Shown here: one piece after another, positions 24,114 through 37,100 of the stretch
Layout: the number at the start of each line of letters is the position of its first letter
How positions within the stretch are numbered: the first letter of the stretch is position 1
Source: Gorsachius magnificus
Taxonomy: Eukaryota; Chordata; Aves; Pelecaniformes; Ardeidae
DNA: 64,000 nucleotides
NCBI GenBank assembly: GCA_034008185.1
Contig: CM067084.1
Coordinates: 63,998,599 to 64,062,598, forward strand
Reading direction: 5' to 3'
Notes under the pieces: model-generated
Seen by the model: only the letters and a program-made list of their open reading frames with translations
Told to the model about the DNA's origin: nothing
Database searches by the model: none
Translations under genes and position numbers: made by a program

Positions 24114-24416
24114 TCATGACCTTTCAAATACAATGGATAGTGGCTTACTAACTTCATCCACCAGTTCCCTCAGGACCCACAGATGCATCTTATCAGGTCC
24201 CATGGACTTGTGCACCTTCAGGTTCCATAGAAGGTCTTGAATTTGATATTCCCCTGGGGTGGGCAGTACTTCATTCTCCCAGTGCCTGCCCTTGGATTCT
24301 GTGAATTGTACAGTGTGGCTAGAGCACTTGCCAGTGAAGACCAAGGCAAAAAAGTTGTTGAGTACCTCAGCCTTCTCCGTATCAGTTGTAGCCAGATCTC
24401 CCGTTTCACTTATCAA
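24114..24416 (-). pseudogene. CR1 ORF2 reverse transcriptase, N-terminal remnant
   Basis: A 100-codon open piece contains [20 protein letters not shown] near its start and [20 protein letters not shown] near its end. These correspond to the region before RT motif 1 and the 'GPDG(I/M)HPRVLRELADV' block of CR1. The GPDG motif reads GPDK. It is in a different frame from the endonuclease piece (24796-25050), so at least one frameshift lies between them. Confidence 0.88.
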
Positions 24417-24795
24417 GGGGATACAGTTTCTTTCATCTTCCTTTGTTGTCCTATGTACCTGAAGAAACCTTCTTGTTATTTTTTACATCCCTAGCCAAGT
24501 TCAGCTTCAGCTGTGCCTTGGCTTTCCTGACCTCCTCCCTGCACTCCCAGGCCACGTACCTACAATCTCCCCAGGATATGTATCCCTGCCTCCACTGCCT
24601 ATGCATTTTGGTTTTGTGTTTTAGTTTGGCTAAGAGCTCTTGCACCCTAAGAAAAATGTCTTCAAATATCTCCTAGCTCTCATTCACTCCTTTATCACTG
24701 AGGGCAGTTTCCCAAGGGATCACATGCACCAGTGCCCTAAACAGCCGAAAGTTTGCCTTTCTGAGGTTTAGGTTCCTGACTCTATTTTTTACCCA

Positions 24796-25050
24796 TCATA
24801 TACCCCTCAAGATTGAGAATTCTACCAGGGCATGATTGCTGCAGCCCAGGCTACCTCCAATCTTGACCCATCTGAGAAGCTCTTTTGCATTAGTGAGCAA
24901 CAGGTCCAGCAGTGCCTCTCCTCTGGTCAGACTCTCCATCACTTGTACTAGGAAGTTGTCCTCAACGCACTCCAGCAGTTTCCTGGACTGCTTGCTGTTT
25001 GCTGTGCTGCTTTTCCAGCAGATATCCAAGTGACTGATGTCCCCTATCAA
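24796..25050 (-). pseudogene. CR1 ORF2 endonuclease remnant
   Basis: This 84-codon open piece is the C-terminal part of the AP-endonuclease-like domain that nicks target DNA for LINE insertion. The conserved GDFN motif reads GDIS (residues 3-6), and the SDH motif before ALVEF reads SNH (residues 71-73). So the Asn and Asp of these two catalytic motifs are both replaced. The block LLECVEDNFLVQV, followed by LTRGEALLDLLLTN, is otherwise well preserved. Upstream and downstream ORF2 pieces continue on the same strand, some in another frame. No function is expected. Confidence 0.88.
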
Positions 25051-25795
25051 GATCAGGTCCTGTGAGCATGACGCTTCCCGAAGCTAAAGAAAGAGATCTT
25101 CATCAACCTCCCCTCCTTGATCAGGTGCCCTGTAGTAGACACCAACCAAAAAGTTTCCTTTGTTGGCTTGGTCTCTAATTTTCACCCAATAAGCTCTCAA
25201 CCTGTGTGTTGCTGTTCTTCAAAGATAGCTCTGTGCAATCAATCCTGGATTTGGTATCTCTTTTGGGCTACTCCCCCACCTCTCCTTCCTTACCTGTTCC
25301 TTCTGAATAGTTTATAGCCCTCAATCACAGCACTCCAATTGTGTGATTCATCCCACCAAGTTTCAGTGATAGCAATCAGGTCATAGTTTTCCATCAAGGC
25401 AGTGGCTGCCAGATGCTTGTTTGTTTCCCATGCTGTGTGCATTGGTATAGAGGCACTTCAGTTGGGCTATCGACCACATCACCTTTTTGGAGGAGTTCAC
25501 CCTAATTCCCATGAGGCAATTCACAGGAATTTCCCTGTTCCTTCCTAATATCTCAGTAGTACCTGGCTCTTCTCTAGTGCTTAGAACTCCATCCCTTTTC
25601 CCCTGCTAAATCTAGTTTAAAGCTCTGTTTATAAGTCCAGCCACCTTATTGCCCAGGACATTCTTGCCCCACTCTTGGTCAGTTGAGCCCTGTCAGCTGT
25701 CAACAGGCCTGGTTTCTTGAGGGTATGCCCAGATCTCAAGCATGGCATCAGGTTACACCATACTAAGGGTTTTCTCTGTTCTGCAAATTGTAGAG

Positions 25796-27659
25796 TGAGG
25801 TATTACAACTTGATTCCAATGACACAGGTGGAGGAAAATGTATTGGATCAGTTATAGGGTATTACAAAAGAAATTGGGTAAATGAGTGTTATGGATGGAA
25901 AAAAAGAAAATGAGCAAAGCCTTTCTTGATGTTCGTGATTAGTTTCCTCAAGAGACTCATTAGGCAAGCCAAAATGCTGAAAAAATGGATATCAGTGTCT
26001 GCATCCTGCAATTCTCAGAGTAAACAAAACCTCTGTAAATTCCTTTAGCTAATAAGAAACTGAGTAAGTGTTTACTAAATTTAGTAAACAACTCACAACA
26101 CTAAACTCCTCAGTAGCTAAAGAGTTAACATGATCTGTTATTCTTGGATTCAAGGTCAGAAGTGGGTTGTGATGGACTGAGGAAGTTTAGAGCAGTTATT
26201 TTTTCACCTTGTTGGTTTGCACACTTAGGAAAATCTCATTACAAAAGACACATTCAATTCCATTTTGAAAGTTTGTCTTCACATAGATGGGAGTCAGCAG
26301 TGTTATTTTGAATTTTTGTAAATTCAAGTTAGTGGATCCAGCAAAGGCAAACAGAGATTGTAAACCAGCTTGTTGTCTCTTTCTGTGCTTTATGAGAAAA
26401 ACACTGATAAATGCTGTTTTAGCAATACACAAATGATTTGGTTATCATTAATAGGTTTTAATGATGTTTAAAATACTAACTGAAATTTAAAATGCTGCAA
26501 TAGGTAGATAGAAAGCAGAAAGTTGTTTACTACGACCTATGTACAAATTATTTTCATTTAATTTTCCAAACTAATTTGGAAAACTTACTAAACTAATTTG
26601 GAGAAATTTCTTCTCTGAAGGATAATAATGTATACTGTAATTCAATTTTGAATAGTTGTTAATAATTTTAGAATAGATGGAAATTAATATTCTGGAATTA
26701 ATTGGTTTTTTATCTGTTATTGTTACTTGGAAATATCGAATTTATGTTTTCCTTCAGAATCTGGTGGTTGCTAAGGAAACCACTTGTATTATATCTCTGG
26801 GTATAGCATAGACTTTTTAAAAGAAAATAGGCAAATGTGTTTACAACTACCCTATTTCTATTCAGAAAGAATCATACAATTTAATCAGCAAGTGATCCTC
26901 ATCCATGTTAATTTCTGTATTTTCATGTAACAAAAATTTACATTGCATTTCAAGCAGATTTATGCATAGTTAGAGTTTTCAGGTCCATAAAGGTAACCTC
27001 ACTGTAAGAGTTCAATACACAGTTAAATAAATGGAGATTTCGTTGAGGTGTGGATGAGAAACCACAGCAGGACATCCAGATGGTCCTGGACTTAAATATA
27101 GTTAAATACTGCCATTTTTCCCTCTTCAGTCGGCCCTGCCCCAGTAGAAGTGCAAAACATCATTTGGTGGGAGGTACTGCCCTTTGGGAGGGAATTAAAA
27201 CTGATGTTCTGAACACTCACAGCCATCAAAGACTGAGAGACCTCATGTAAAATTGCTTTTGAGGGCATGGACAAGTGGATTAGCTGTTCGATTTATGGAG
27301 GGAGACCATCTTTGGGAATCTAGCCACTAAATAAAATGAACTTTGGATTAGACACTTCAGCAAGTGATGCAATTTACCCTAAAGATGGCTGAATTTATAT
27401 TGATTATATAGGTTACATTTATATAGCTTGAGAGAGGTTATAGAAGATGTGAGAGGAGAAAAGGGGAGACATTATCAGTCCACAAATGACTTCCAAGTAT
27501 TCAATGAATAAAAGATGCCGAATAAAGACGAGTTTGTTATGATCACAGTTGAGAATTTTGAAATTTTGTAACGAGGATCTGGGTGATGTTTATGAGCACC
27601 CTGCTACCTGATGGCAAATACTAGGGTGAATATGATGAATCTCTTATCTTAATTTGGTG
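25796..27659. other. AT-rich DNA, no gene seen
   Basis: No exon or known repeat. A small palindrome and direct repeat at 26562-26602 are listed separately. Confidence 0.5.
26562..26602. repeat. palindrome TTTTCCAAA-ctaa-TTTGGAAAA plus direct repeat
   Basis: TTTTCCAAA (26562-26570) and TTTGGAAAA (26575-26583) are perfect 9-bp inverted arms around CTAA. The phrase AAACTAATTTGGA occurs at 26568-26580 and again at 26590-26602, 22 bp apart. The arms contain GGAAAA, the core bound by NFAT proteins. Function is not shown. Confidence 0.7.
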
Positions 27660-28160
27660 CTTAGGTAATGGCATGTCTGGACCCTGAGAGCCCCACCAGC
27701 CACAACTGTCTGTGCCAGCCCCTCTGGGCCTCCTTCACCCTGCCGTGGCCCAGGACCCCATTTCAGCCCTCCCCAGGGACACCAGTCCCTGCCCCAGTGG
27801 TGCTGCAGCAGGGCTGGTCTCCAGCTCCCCACAGCTGGGGCCTGGCCAAGGGCTCTGCTGAGCTGGGCCCACCTGCAGGACCCCATCCTGGCCTGGTCTC
27901 AGCCTGTTCCCCTCCCCGGGGAGGTGCCCAATGCCCAGGGCTGTATCTGACTCCAGTTCTCCTCACCAGGCCTGATCCTGACCTCCATGCATGGGCTGGC
28001 AGCCCAGCCGGGCCTTGGCCCTGTTGTCACCACAGACTTGCCTGATGATCTGGGCTCCTGTAGGACCCGGCCATAGTCTCCAGGCCTGCCCCCACTCCCT
28101 CGCTCGGGTACTCCCAGCCCTTGCTGCTGCCAGGCGTGGTGTGCACATTTAAGTTGCTTC
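27660..28160. other. GC-rich, CpG-depleted block of unknown origin
   Basis: About 500 bp of clearly higher G+C than the flanks, rich in CCAG, CTGG and GGCC words. I count only seven CpG dinucleotides from about 27661 to 28140, far fewer than its G+C would predict. It is therefore not a CpG-island promoter. Both strands have open frames of 125-127 codons here, but they are Pro/Gly/Ala-rich, overlap in opposite directions and match no family I know. An old methylated repeat, perhaps a CR1 5' region or a GC-rich LTR, is the likeliest explanation. I cannot identify it. Confidence 0.5.
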
Positions 28161-31100
28161 ACTTGATCTGCAGTCTTCCAGTTGAATACCCCTAAGCTGA
28201 GAGGAAAAGGAAGACTTCCCTTGATTACAGCAAGAGCCCAAATCCAGCCTTCTGCACAGACACGGACAGGGCAGCTGTCCATGAGGGGGGAGCAGCTGAG
28301 CAGAGACTGAGCAGGTCAGCGTGTGCTGTGCCCAGCTTCTCCATAAGGTATTAAAAGTTGTTTATCTAACATGATATCTACAAAGGCACGTACAAAAAGC
28401 ACTTTCTGTTGCAAGGCATCATTGGCCCAGCAGCCTCAGGAAGGCCTTGGGGGCTGCTTCAGCTGGCGCTGCATGGTCCCTAAAAGTCCAGCTTGAGGAG
28501 CAGGGGCACGTCAGATTGAGCACACGGCCATGGTATGGTGGCTAGTTCCCTAACCAGACTTGAACACAGGAACCTGAGCCTCTGGTGGGGAAGAGATGAC
28601 AGACTTTGTAGATGAATTCAGGCCCTGAAACAGAAAATTGCGAGAGGGCAGATGAGAGGAACTCAGGAAGCATCCTGCAGCATCTCTGAGCCCAGCCAAC
28701 ACCCTGTGCTTAAGGGCAGGATCCTGTCCCATTTTGGTCTCTTCTGATCCCATTTAATCATTAATCCATCACCCATAGCTGCTCTCAGTCTCTGGGAATT
28801 CACTTTTCCTAAGTTTTCACCCATTCCTGATTAACATGCTTATTTAAATGCTAGGTTAATATTAGAGAGCCACCTCAGCTGTTAAACAACCAGAACACCA
28901 GAGACAAGCAGTAGGTTACACAAGACTGCTTTCCCAACCTCTGCACATATTGGGTATCTTGCTGAAGTATAATCAAGAGTTTCAGAAAGGGTCTGCAAAG
29001 CCCCATGTGAGCACAGAGTTTAAAGAAGGGTTATTACAAGTTATTGTGAACAGCTTCTGAAATTTCAAGGAGTTGAAGGCAGCTTTCTCCTTTTGAAGAA
29101 TAAGGTTATGGCTAGAATATGGTTATAGAAGATTGCTTCTGCAGAACTAATGTAGCTGCTAAAGTGAATTTAATTAATTCTGATGGGCTGGAAGATATAA
29201 TTTGGGAGATGCTACCTGCAGCTGTGACTCACTTTCCATTAATTTTCTAGTAGTCCTGGGTTTCCTACCCATCTGGAAACTATTAGTTAGGATTATAGTT
29301 GGGGTTAAAATCTTAGAGGCTAGGAGCTGTGATTTTGATAGGAGTTTAAGTAGGCCAGGCATACAAATAGGGAGTTGTTATGGGGTAATAAAAAAAAGCC
29401 TTATTCTCAGTTTTCAGGGTGTTCAGAGAACTTTTCCTATGTATAAGTCCAGTAATAGCTTAAGTGTTTTGATTACAAAGAAAGTAGTCCATGTAGAAAC
29501 AATATTATAAAACTGTCAGGCTCAAAAGGGTAAATGGTGGACCAAAGCTGGTTTGCATGAGCCATTTCTTTTCTCAATAGACAGAAGTCCATAGAACCCT
29601 GCCTATCTAGAAAGCTGGAGTTCAGATTGTGGCTGATGTCAAAGGTTTTCTTCCATATAAAGATTCAGAAAGTTAGGCTAATAGAATCTGTTCAGATAAA
29701 TTCAGTGATGACTACGAAACTGTTTCCAGGAGAAGCTTCCTCTCAATTTTCAGTGTCCTTGCTTACCTGAAATAGTAGGTAGAGAATTAGGGTTAGGGGT
29801 GGTTTCCAGACAGATGTATTGAATTAAGTTCATACTTTTTAAAAAAAAAGAAACAAACCCTGCTGCCAACTTTTATAAGAACATGATCTTCAGTTTTTAG
29901 ACAACTGTTAATATCTTATATGGAAAGCTGTGAAAGCCAATATGGAAGAATAAATACTGGTGAAAGGGTCTAGAGAGTCTGTTTACTAACTGCTGAATTT
30001 CAGTTCATTCTCTATAAACAAATCAGAAACTGTTACTGTTCAGTGTCAGTGCTTTTTCCTCCACTTTGTACTGTGTTGCTTGCCTGAGTGGAATGCTATT
30101 GCTAAGGTTAGGGTTTGGATTACAGCTGCTGGAAGATGGTCTCAATGAAGGTCTCACACCACAGTGTGCTCTCTGGGGTGTATGAATGAGCACACACAGA
30201 GGCAGTTACTGTGGAGTAGCTAACATGAACCCAGGAAAATGTCTACGGCAGGTAAAACCCACAGTATATCTCATCTAGTTTCCTGTTAATGATGCTGGCT
30301 GACACAATGCTGTCTAGGAAAGAGAATAAGAACAGGTCAAGTTTATAGTGACTTTTCCCAGAATACTCTTTCAGCTCCAGAAATTTGTGATTCAGGTTTC
30401 CTCTGTCAGAAGCATTACCTTTGGTTTCAAATGTGCCATGCAATATACATGTTCTTACCTTACCCTAACTAGAAGACAAGGTTCAGCTACTACACTGGGG
30501 AATACTTACTGTTTCTTCAGTGATAGTAATGTTGTATACTGGGACAAACCAGTTTGAAAGAAAATGGGAAGTTAAAGGTGCTTTCCAAAGCAGAATTATA
30601 ATGCTTCACATTAATTGATGTTATGATCCAGTGCTGTTGATAATCAGCTTATGAAACAAGAATGAAACACCCTGATACAACTGTTCCTGGAAAAACACAT
30701 AGCCTTGCAGCGGAAAGATTGTTTGGCAGGTAGCTCTGTAGTACATACTGAAGCAGTAGAAGTCACCTTGAGAGCAGATGGAATACAATCAAAGATTAAT
30801 GGCAAATTTATGATCCTTTTAAGAACAGGAGCCAAGTAAAGTCAAATTGAATCATAAATTCAGAGGCTATATAAGATCAGAACATGTAAAAGTAGACATT
30901 ATGGGTAAAATCTATTTGGCTACATGACTAAGAACAGGAGCACTCTCAAACGCTGCAGGATGGGTTCTGGGCCAGTTTTGTTAATCTCTCTAAGCAATTG
31001 AAAAAGAGGAGGAGGGGAACTGAAAGAGAGCACAGCAAAAGCTGAAGGCTTTGTAAGTTTGAAAAAGAGAGTTTTCTATCTACGGGCTTTGGAAATTCCA

Positions 31101-34100
31101 GATAGGTTATGGAATAGCAGTTAAACCTTCTGTCATAGCAGAATAACTTTGCATTCCCTGTGTAGCACTAAGTGCATATTTAACAGTTGATGTGAGAGGC
31201 ACTGTAGAAGGCTCTTCTAATCATGCAGCACTTGAAACAAAATAACTATTTATTTGTTTTCTCAAGTTTTATTGAAATAAAACTGTAAAAGAAATTTATC
31301 TATAAAATATTGATGCCTGAGATGTGATTCTTATTCATAAATATTTATTATAGAATGTTCATTATAGACTATGCTAGCAGTAAAGCTATATTACCTTCCG
31401 GTATGCTAGCCAAAATGATGCCAATTTCTTTGCTATCTAGTTCTTTTAACTTTTTGCTAAAACTAGAAATTTCAGATGCAAATGACTTTTAATATTACCT
31501 TGGTTTAGGCAGTGGGCAGTCTACAACCAATAACTGGGAAGAAGAAAGTGAAACGGGAAATTAAGCAATAGTACAGTGTTTCATCAATTTTGCTTACGTG
31601 CTGCCTTTCAGCACCAAGTATTGCTTGAGAAATAAGAAATGAAATTAATCCAGAAAACAAATTAAAGTATTGTAGCTGCAGCAAATAGGCTGAATTCAAC
31701 AAATAAATTCATTATTTTTTTTTTAAATAAATCTCATAGTAGTAAAATTAAGTAAGGCATTTTTGATCAAATTCTACACTAGTATTAGTGCAGCTAAAGA
31801 GTCTCCAAGGGAGCTTTTTCTAATTTTTATCACCTGAGACTCAGGTGACAAGTATTTCTGCTCATTTCTAGAAATCTCTCTTATTGATAGTGATGAGATG
31901 CATGGCATATCGTGTAAACCAGAACGGAGTAGTGTATAATTTCAAAATTTTCTTTAAGGTTGCAGATAAAATTAAATAATTTTTTTTTACATGAACTATC
32001 CAAAGATAACAACATTTTAAAGGCCAATAAAGTATAAATTAGAAGCCTTTAAAAACTTCCCTTGAAATTAATGTGGGTAGTCAATGTGATAGGGTAGGTG
32101 TCTCACGTGGGACTAAGAAGCAAAAAAGTATATTCTGCATGATGAAGAGCACATATATAGCTGAATATATAGCTATGACTTATCCCAAATAGATATTAAC
32201 TATACCATAGTAAAAGCTTTGAAGATTTTTACAGGTGTGTTTTCTTTAGACACAAGACACATTCCTTTTCCCCAAATGTGTTCAGTGTGGCTCTTTTTTT
32301 TTAATCAGAAGTGCATCACAGAAGAGCTGCAGAACAAGGCAGAAGCTAGGATTAACAATAGAGTTCTGAAACCCCATGATCTTGAGTGCTGCACTACTGA
32401 CTTCCTCACAAATAGGGCTGTATCTCATGGTTTTGCGGCTTGGTATTGGGGCTTTTCTTCTGCCCTGTTGGGGAAAGTTGCCAGGTGTTGCTAGGCTGCA
32501 ATTCATGGTGGCCTGATGGAATAGGAAACAGGCAAAGGCAAGTCTTGCTGTAGTTCTTACTCTCATGACATGACAGGACACAGCGTTGTTTTGTGTACTG
32601 AAAAGATGTTTGTAACAACTTTAACCTGTATCAGCAAAAGCTAGTATTGTCAGCATTGTCTCCACCCATTTTTATGTGATTTTTGTTGTAGGATATAGAT
32701 ATTTCTTTCTTGTTTAACAGTAATGCAGTCCTTTGAATAACTTTGAATAAACAAACAGAAAAGTAATTTAATTTGCTTACATATATGAGCATCACTCTAA
32801 CCTGACATTTGTCTCTGGGAAGAGTACAGAGAACCAAGACAGTTAATCTAAAACTCAGGTAAGGAATGAATAATGTCAAAAAACATCATAGGAAGAATCA
32901 GTGAATTTTCATCTAATATTTCAACTATCATGTCAATTGAGCTTTGTTTTGTGCTTTTCCTAAACTGATCTCTAATTAATGGTGTTGTTTCTATTGTTGC
33001 AATATTGTCAAGAAATCGCAGCTGAGAACAAGACACTATCCTTTTATTGAATTTAATTACTGCATAATAGGAGAGAAGACTCTACAAACTAGAGTCCTAA
33101 TTCTACAAGTGAACATTTTGCTCTGAATGAGAATTCTCTTGAAACCAACAGAACTTAATATAGAAGTGCTGTCTTTGCAGAAACAGCATCAGGATCAAAG
33201 CTGAAGTGATGGCAAGCTGGAAACAAGCTGTAATGAGCTGGAAAGAAGGAACATGTAGGTAAGAGTGACAAGAAAATATGCTACATTAGACTAATGATAT
33301 ACATACTGAGATTCATTTAAGTCATTCCTGTCTTTATTTGAGAACAGTAGGCTCACAAAAGAAAACCCCCAAATATTTCAGGGAGAGCTATGCAACAGCA
33401 CATCACTGTGGCTCTCTGTTTTGCTATTGATTCAATGGGTTGACCCCCTCTGAAATCATGCATCTTCTTGAATCTTACAAATATGTCAATATAAATGATT
33501 GCTATAGTCATGGAAAGCCTCCAGCTAATAAATGGCTTAGGATGCTGCAAGTTAAGCTACAGTAACTGTACAAATGAGCCCAAGGTAAAATTCGAACCTT
33601 GGATTTCTATATTACTTGTAAAGATAGATCCAGCCAATCAAGGGCAGTATCTGCAATCTTTTCATGAGGATATGTATCTACACCTTTTCTTATAAAATCT
33701 AAGCAGTGTTAACTCTTCATTTTAAAATGTTGGAGGAGAAGGTGACCTTTTCAAAAATTGCATAGCAGGTAGAGCAAGTACTCAGGAAGCTGGACTGAAT
33801 TCAATTTCCTCCTTGCCTGAGAGGACTTAAACCCATGTATTTCCTGTGCATGTTCTGATCATCATTAACTCAGCTCACCAACATCTTATGGGGATACACA
33901 AGAAATCATAACGTATGGTTCAAGCTATAAAACAACTAATGTAATGGGAAGCTTTCTGCTCCTATCACTGAAGTCAAGGCACATTAGAGCAAGAAGCCAG
34001 GAGGCATGGAGTTCAAAGCAGTGGGTGTCTCTATACAGTTGTTATTAGAGATTTGTCTACAAAAGGAGAGGCTGGGATTTCACTCCATGATCTCGGAATT

Positions 34101-37100
34101 GCTTATACATTTATATTAGCGGTCATGAGATTAAAAAGTGGAAATAAAGTAATTTATTATTATCATTGTTGCACAAGTGTAGAGCCAACTACCATCTCCT
34201 GGAAAACTGGGCCAGCATATACTTGCATGTCAGTCCGAGCATTTCAAACTACCCATTTTTACCTTATCATTCAACTTAACAATCTTCTGTTGCATTTATG
34301 AGTTCAGTTTAAAAATAGTTTGTTTTAATATAGGTAACCCTGCCCAATACTGAGGCTACTGAGTTATCAAAAAAAAATATGTTCACAGCATTTTCTAATG
34401 TAATTTTCATTGAATAGTTCTTGTAATCTGCTTCAAATTTCTTCTATTAATTGTTAATATGTGATTTTCTAGATAGTGATAAGAACTTCAGCTTTCAGAA
34501 TGCAACTCATTATTAATGATAACGGACAATTTTCTGTGGTAAAGAAGAACATTAAAAGAGTACTGAAGCACTACTTTATCTAAAAAAAAAAAATTACCTA
34601 AAAAAAAAATCCAAATGGCACAGATTATGTAATCAGGGAATGAAAAATGAGAACCAAAATTACTGTGATCTTAACTCTAATTAGATTTTGCCAGATACTG
34701 TTTCAACACATTAAATATAGATATTACTCAAGAAAAGTGTCCAAAAATGTCATTTATGACTTTCTGCAGTAAGAATTCAAATTCCCTAGAACAGGAAAGT
34801 GGGTAATATAGGCAATTTCACTTTAATCCATTTCTTCTGCTGCTTTAACAAAGCTATTAGCAGGCAGAAAGATCTTATATTTACAATGCTAGTACACTGT
34901 TCTCCTCTAATAATTTCACAGCTGCTGTTACTCTTAATTTTTTGGTTTGTTTCTAACTATTAAGGAAAAAACATTTTTTATTTGAGTGAGTGTTAATAAT
35001 ATCTGTCAGTGAAAATGTTTGTGTACTTTGAAAGCAGACAATACTTATCTTGAATTTTCACATATGAGCAGATCTGATGCTTTAGCACAAACAAGTTTAT
35101 TTTGACAGGAATGACCTGTAACCTGTTCACACGGATATTTAGAGCAAGGACTTCCAACTGTAGTCTGTAGGGTCTGGACTTTGGCAAAACTGGTAGACAT
35201 GATAGGTATTGCTGCTCCCAGCTACAGTGCAGTGTCATGGCAGTAGCCATGTCATGAAGGATGCCTTCCCAGAAAAATGGGTTTAAAAGTTTGACATAAC
35301 TGCTTTTTTTTTCCTAAAAAGATATGATAAATAAAGGCTTACCCACATCTCCTTTCACTAAAAAAAAAGGGGGGCGGGGGGAGAGTTAAACTTGCATTGA
35401 TTTAATATTGCTGAAGTAAAGCCATTTTGTACATTTTTGTACACTTGGTCACCCTTTAAGAAGTATGATTTCAAGAGGTAGAGTTTGTGAGCTACTTCTA
35501 TGGAAAAGAATAAGGAAATTAATCCTGTGTGCTTTTTTTTTCCTCCAGTGTTAAGATTGGCTGGACCCTTTGTCGATTTGCGTAATATCATTCTTCAGGA
35601 ACAATATTACACAGACCTAACAATTTCTGGAACTACTAATTTTGCACATTTTCTTTAGGAAGTTAGTACAGTTTCTTATCTTGGCAGACAGGATGTAATT
35701 AGTAGAGACCTTCTAGTAGTACATTTCTTTTTCTCCACAACATTCTTTCCACTTGTGCACAACTGGTAGACTATTACAAAATGATGAATATTCAAGAGCA
35801 TTGAGTTTAATATGTACATTAAATATATATAACATTATAAATACTGTGAATCAGTTCAAAATTTATCTTTTATCACAGGCGCTCCTAAGAATTTGTCAAT
35901 GAAATGTTTCGATACATACAAAGCATCGCTGGCCCAATTACTAAAGCTACAGTTCTGAAGTAGACTTCGTGACATAAACACCAAAGGAGTTATTTAAAGC
36001 ACCTACAAAATGTGATTAGGAAGGTAGCTGGAGCTGAATAAGAGTGAGTTATATTTGCAGTGAAGTTCAGTGAAAACATTCCTAACCTATTCATGAAGAA
36101 AATAATAACTTTTGACACTTTAGTAACTATGCATTGTTTTCAGAACTGGTATCCAAATTCAGAAAAGTAATGCATTTTCAGTAATTCAGATTTTTCTCTT
36201 AGTCATATACTAGTTTGAATATTTACAAGTTGAAACGAATATTACGTATTTTCAGCCAATATTATGTATCATAATGGAGTTTTGTGAACACGGGCTAGAA
36301 AGTTTGCCCTCTTTTGTGTGAGTGGAGTACTGAATCTGCCAAGACTTCAGAATTGCTTTCTATCTCTTGCATGGATAAAAACTGAGCCCCACTGTTTTAG
36401 GAGGTGCTCATCTTTGCAGGGTGATTGAAATACTTTAGTAGCAGCTGCTGCAAGCTACGCTTTCTTGTCGCTAAACACAGGGATTGTTTGTTTTTTGCTG
36501 AAGATTTCTTTCGGTACTTTATGGCTCTTGTTTTTATTCTTTTCCACTTAACATTTGTAAATTAATGAAAATTATTTTTTTCAGCATTATTTAGTTTCTA
36601 CTGAATTGATAAACTTGTCTCTCATTGTCTCTTTCATTTAGTCAAATGAAATTTTTGCATATCAAATGAACTGTCTTGGCTGTCCTGTACTTACATTTCC
36701 TGACAGTGACACTTTGTCAGCTTTTCTAATCCAGTTACTGCTTACATTGCTTTCTGTGATCTTTCTATGGTATTGTTTTGATTTTTGTTATCTTTGATTC
36801 TTGGTCTGCAGGTCATCCTCTCATCTCATCTACTCACTTGAATTTAGAAAGGGCTGAAACTTATAACCCTAGTGTTTAACACTTAGTTGACTGGTTCTGC
36901 ACAAATAACAATTGATTCAAATTAATTTGAATAATGTAGGGATCACTTCAAGAAACAGTATAAACTAACTTTTCTATCACAGTGATTACACTGAACCAAG
37001 GCTTTAATTTCTGTCTAACTGCAGCAGGTCTTAATTTTCGATAATTCTATCCTGATCAGGATATAGGCTTGGATCTGTGACTTCAAGGCAATAGGAGCCT

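Larger units (their letters stand above)
23935..25795 (-). mobile_element. CR1 LINE, 5' half (endonuclease to early reverse transcriptase), decayed
   Basis: Read on the minus strand, this runs from a 5' leader and early ORF2 (a CLYTNAHS-like peptide near 25440) through the APE-type endonuclease (24796-25050), a linker (KHKTKMHRQW... and ARDVKNNKK, 24451-24645) and the start of the reverse transcriptase. The RT start contains [20 protein letters not shown] (24114-24416) and a LTSVPSKITEQILLETML-like block near 23960. It stops before the RT active site and has no 3' UTR or tail, unlike the usual 5'-truncated CR1 copy. Several frames and internal stops show it is dead. Limits are approximate. 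Confidence 0.9.

Noticed and set aside
27644..28282. Overlapping 61-127-codon open frames on both strands
   Set aside because: They are composition-driven in a GC-rich block, with no family resemblance. Opposite-strand overlap makes coding unlikely.
35360..35381. A-run followed by GGGGGGCGGGGGG as a G-quadruplex
   Set aside because: Only two G-runs separated by one C. A stable four-tract quadruplex would need splitting of runs. Kept only as low-complexity sequence.
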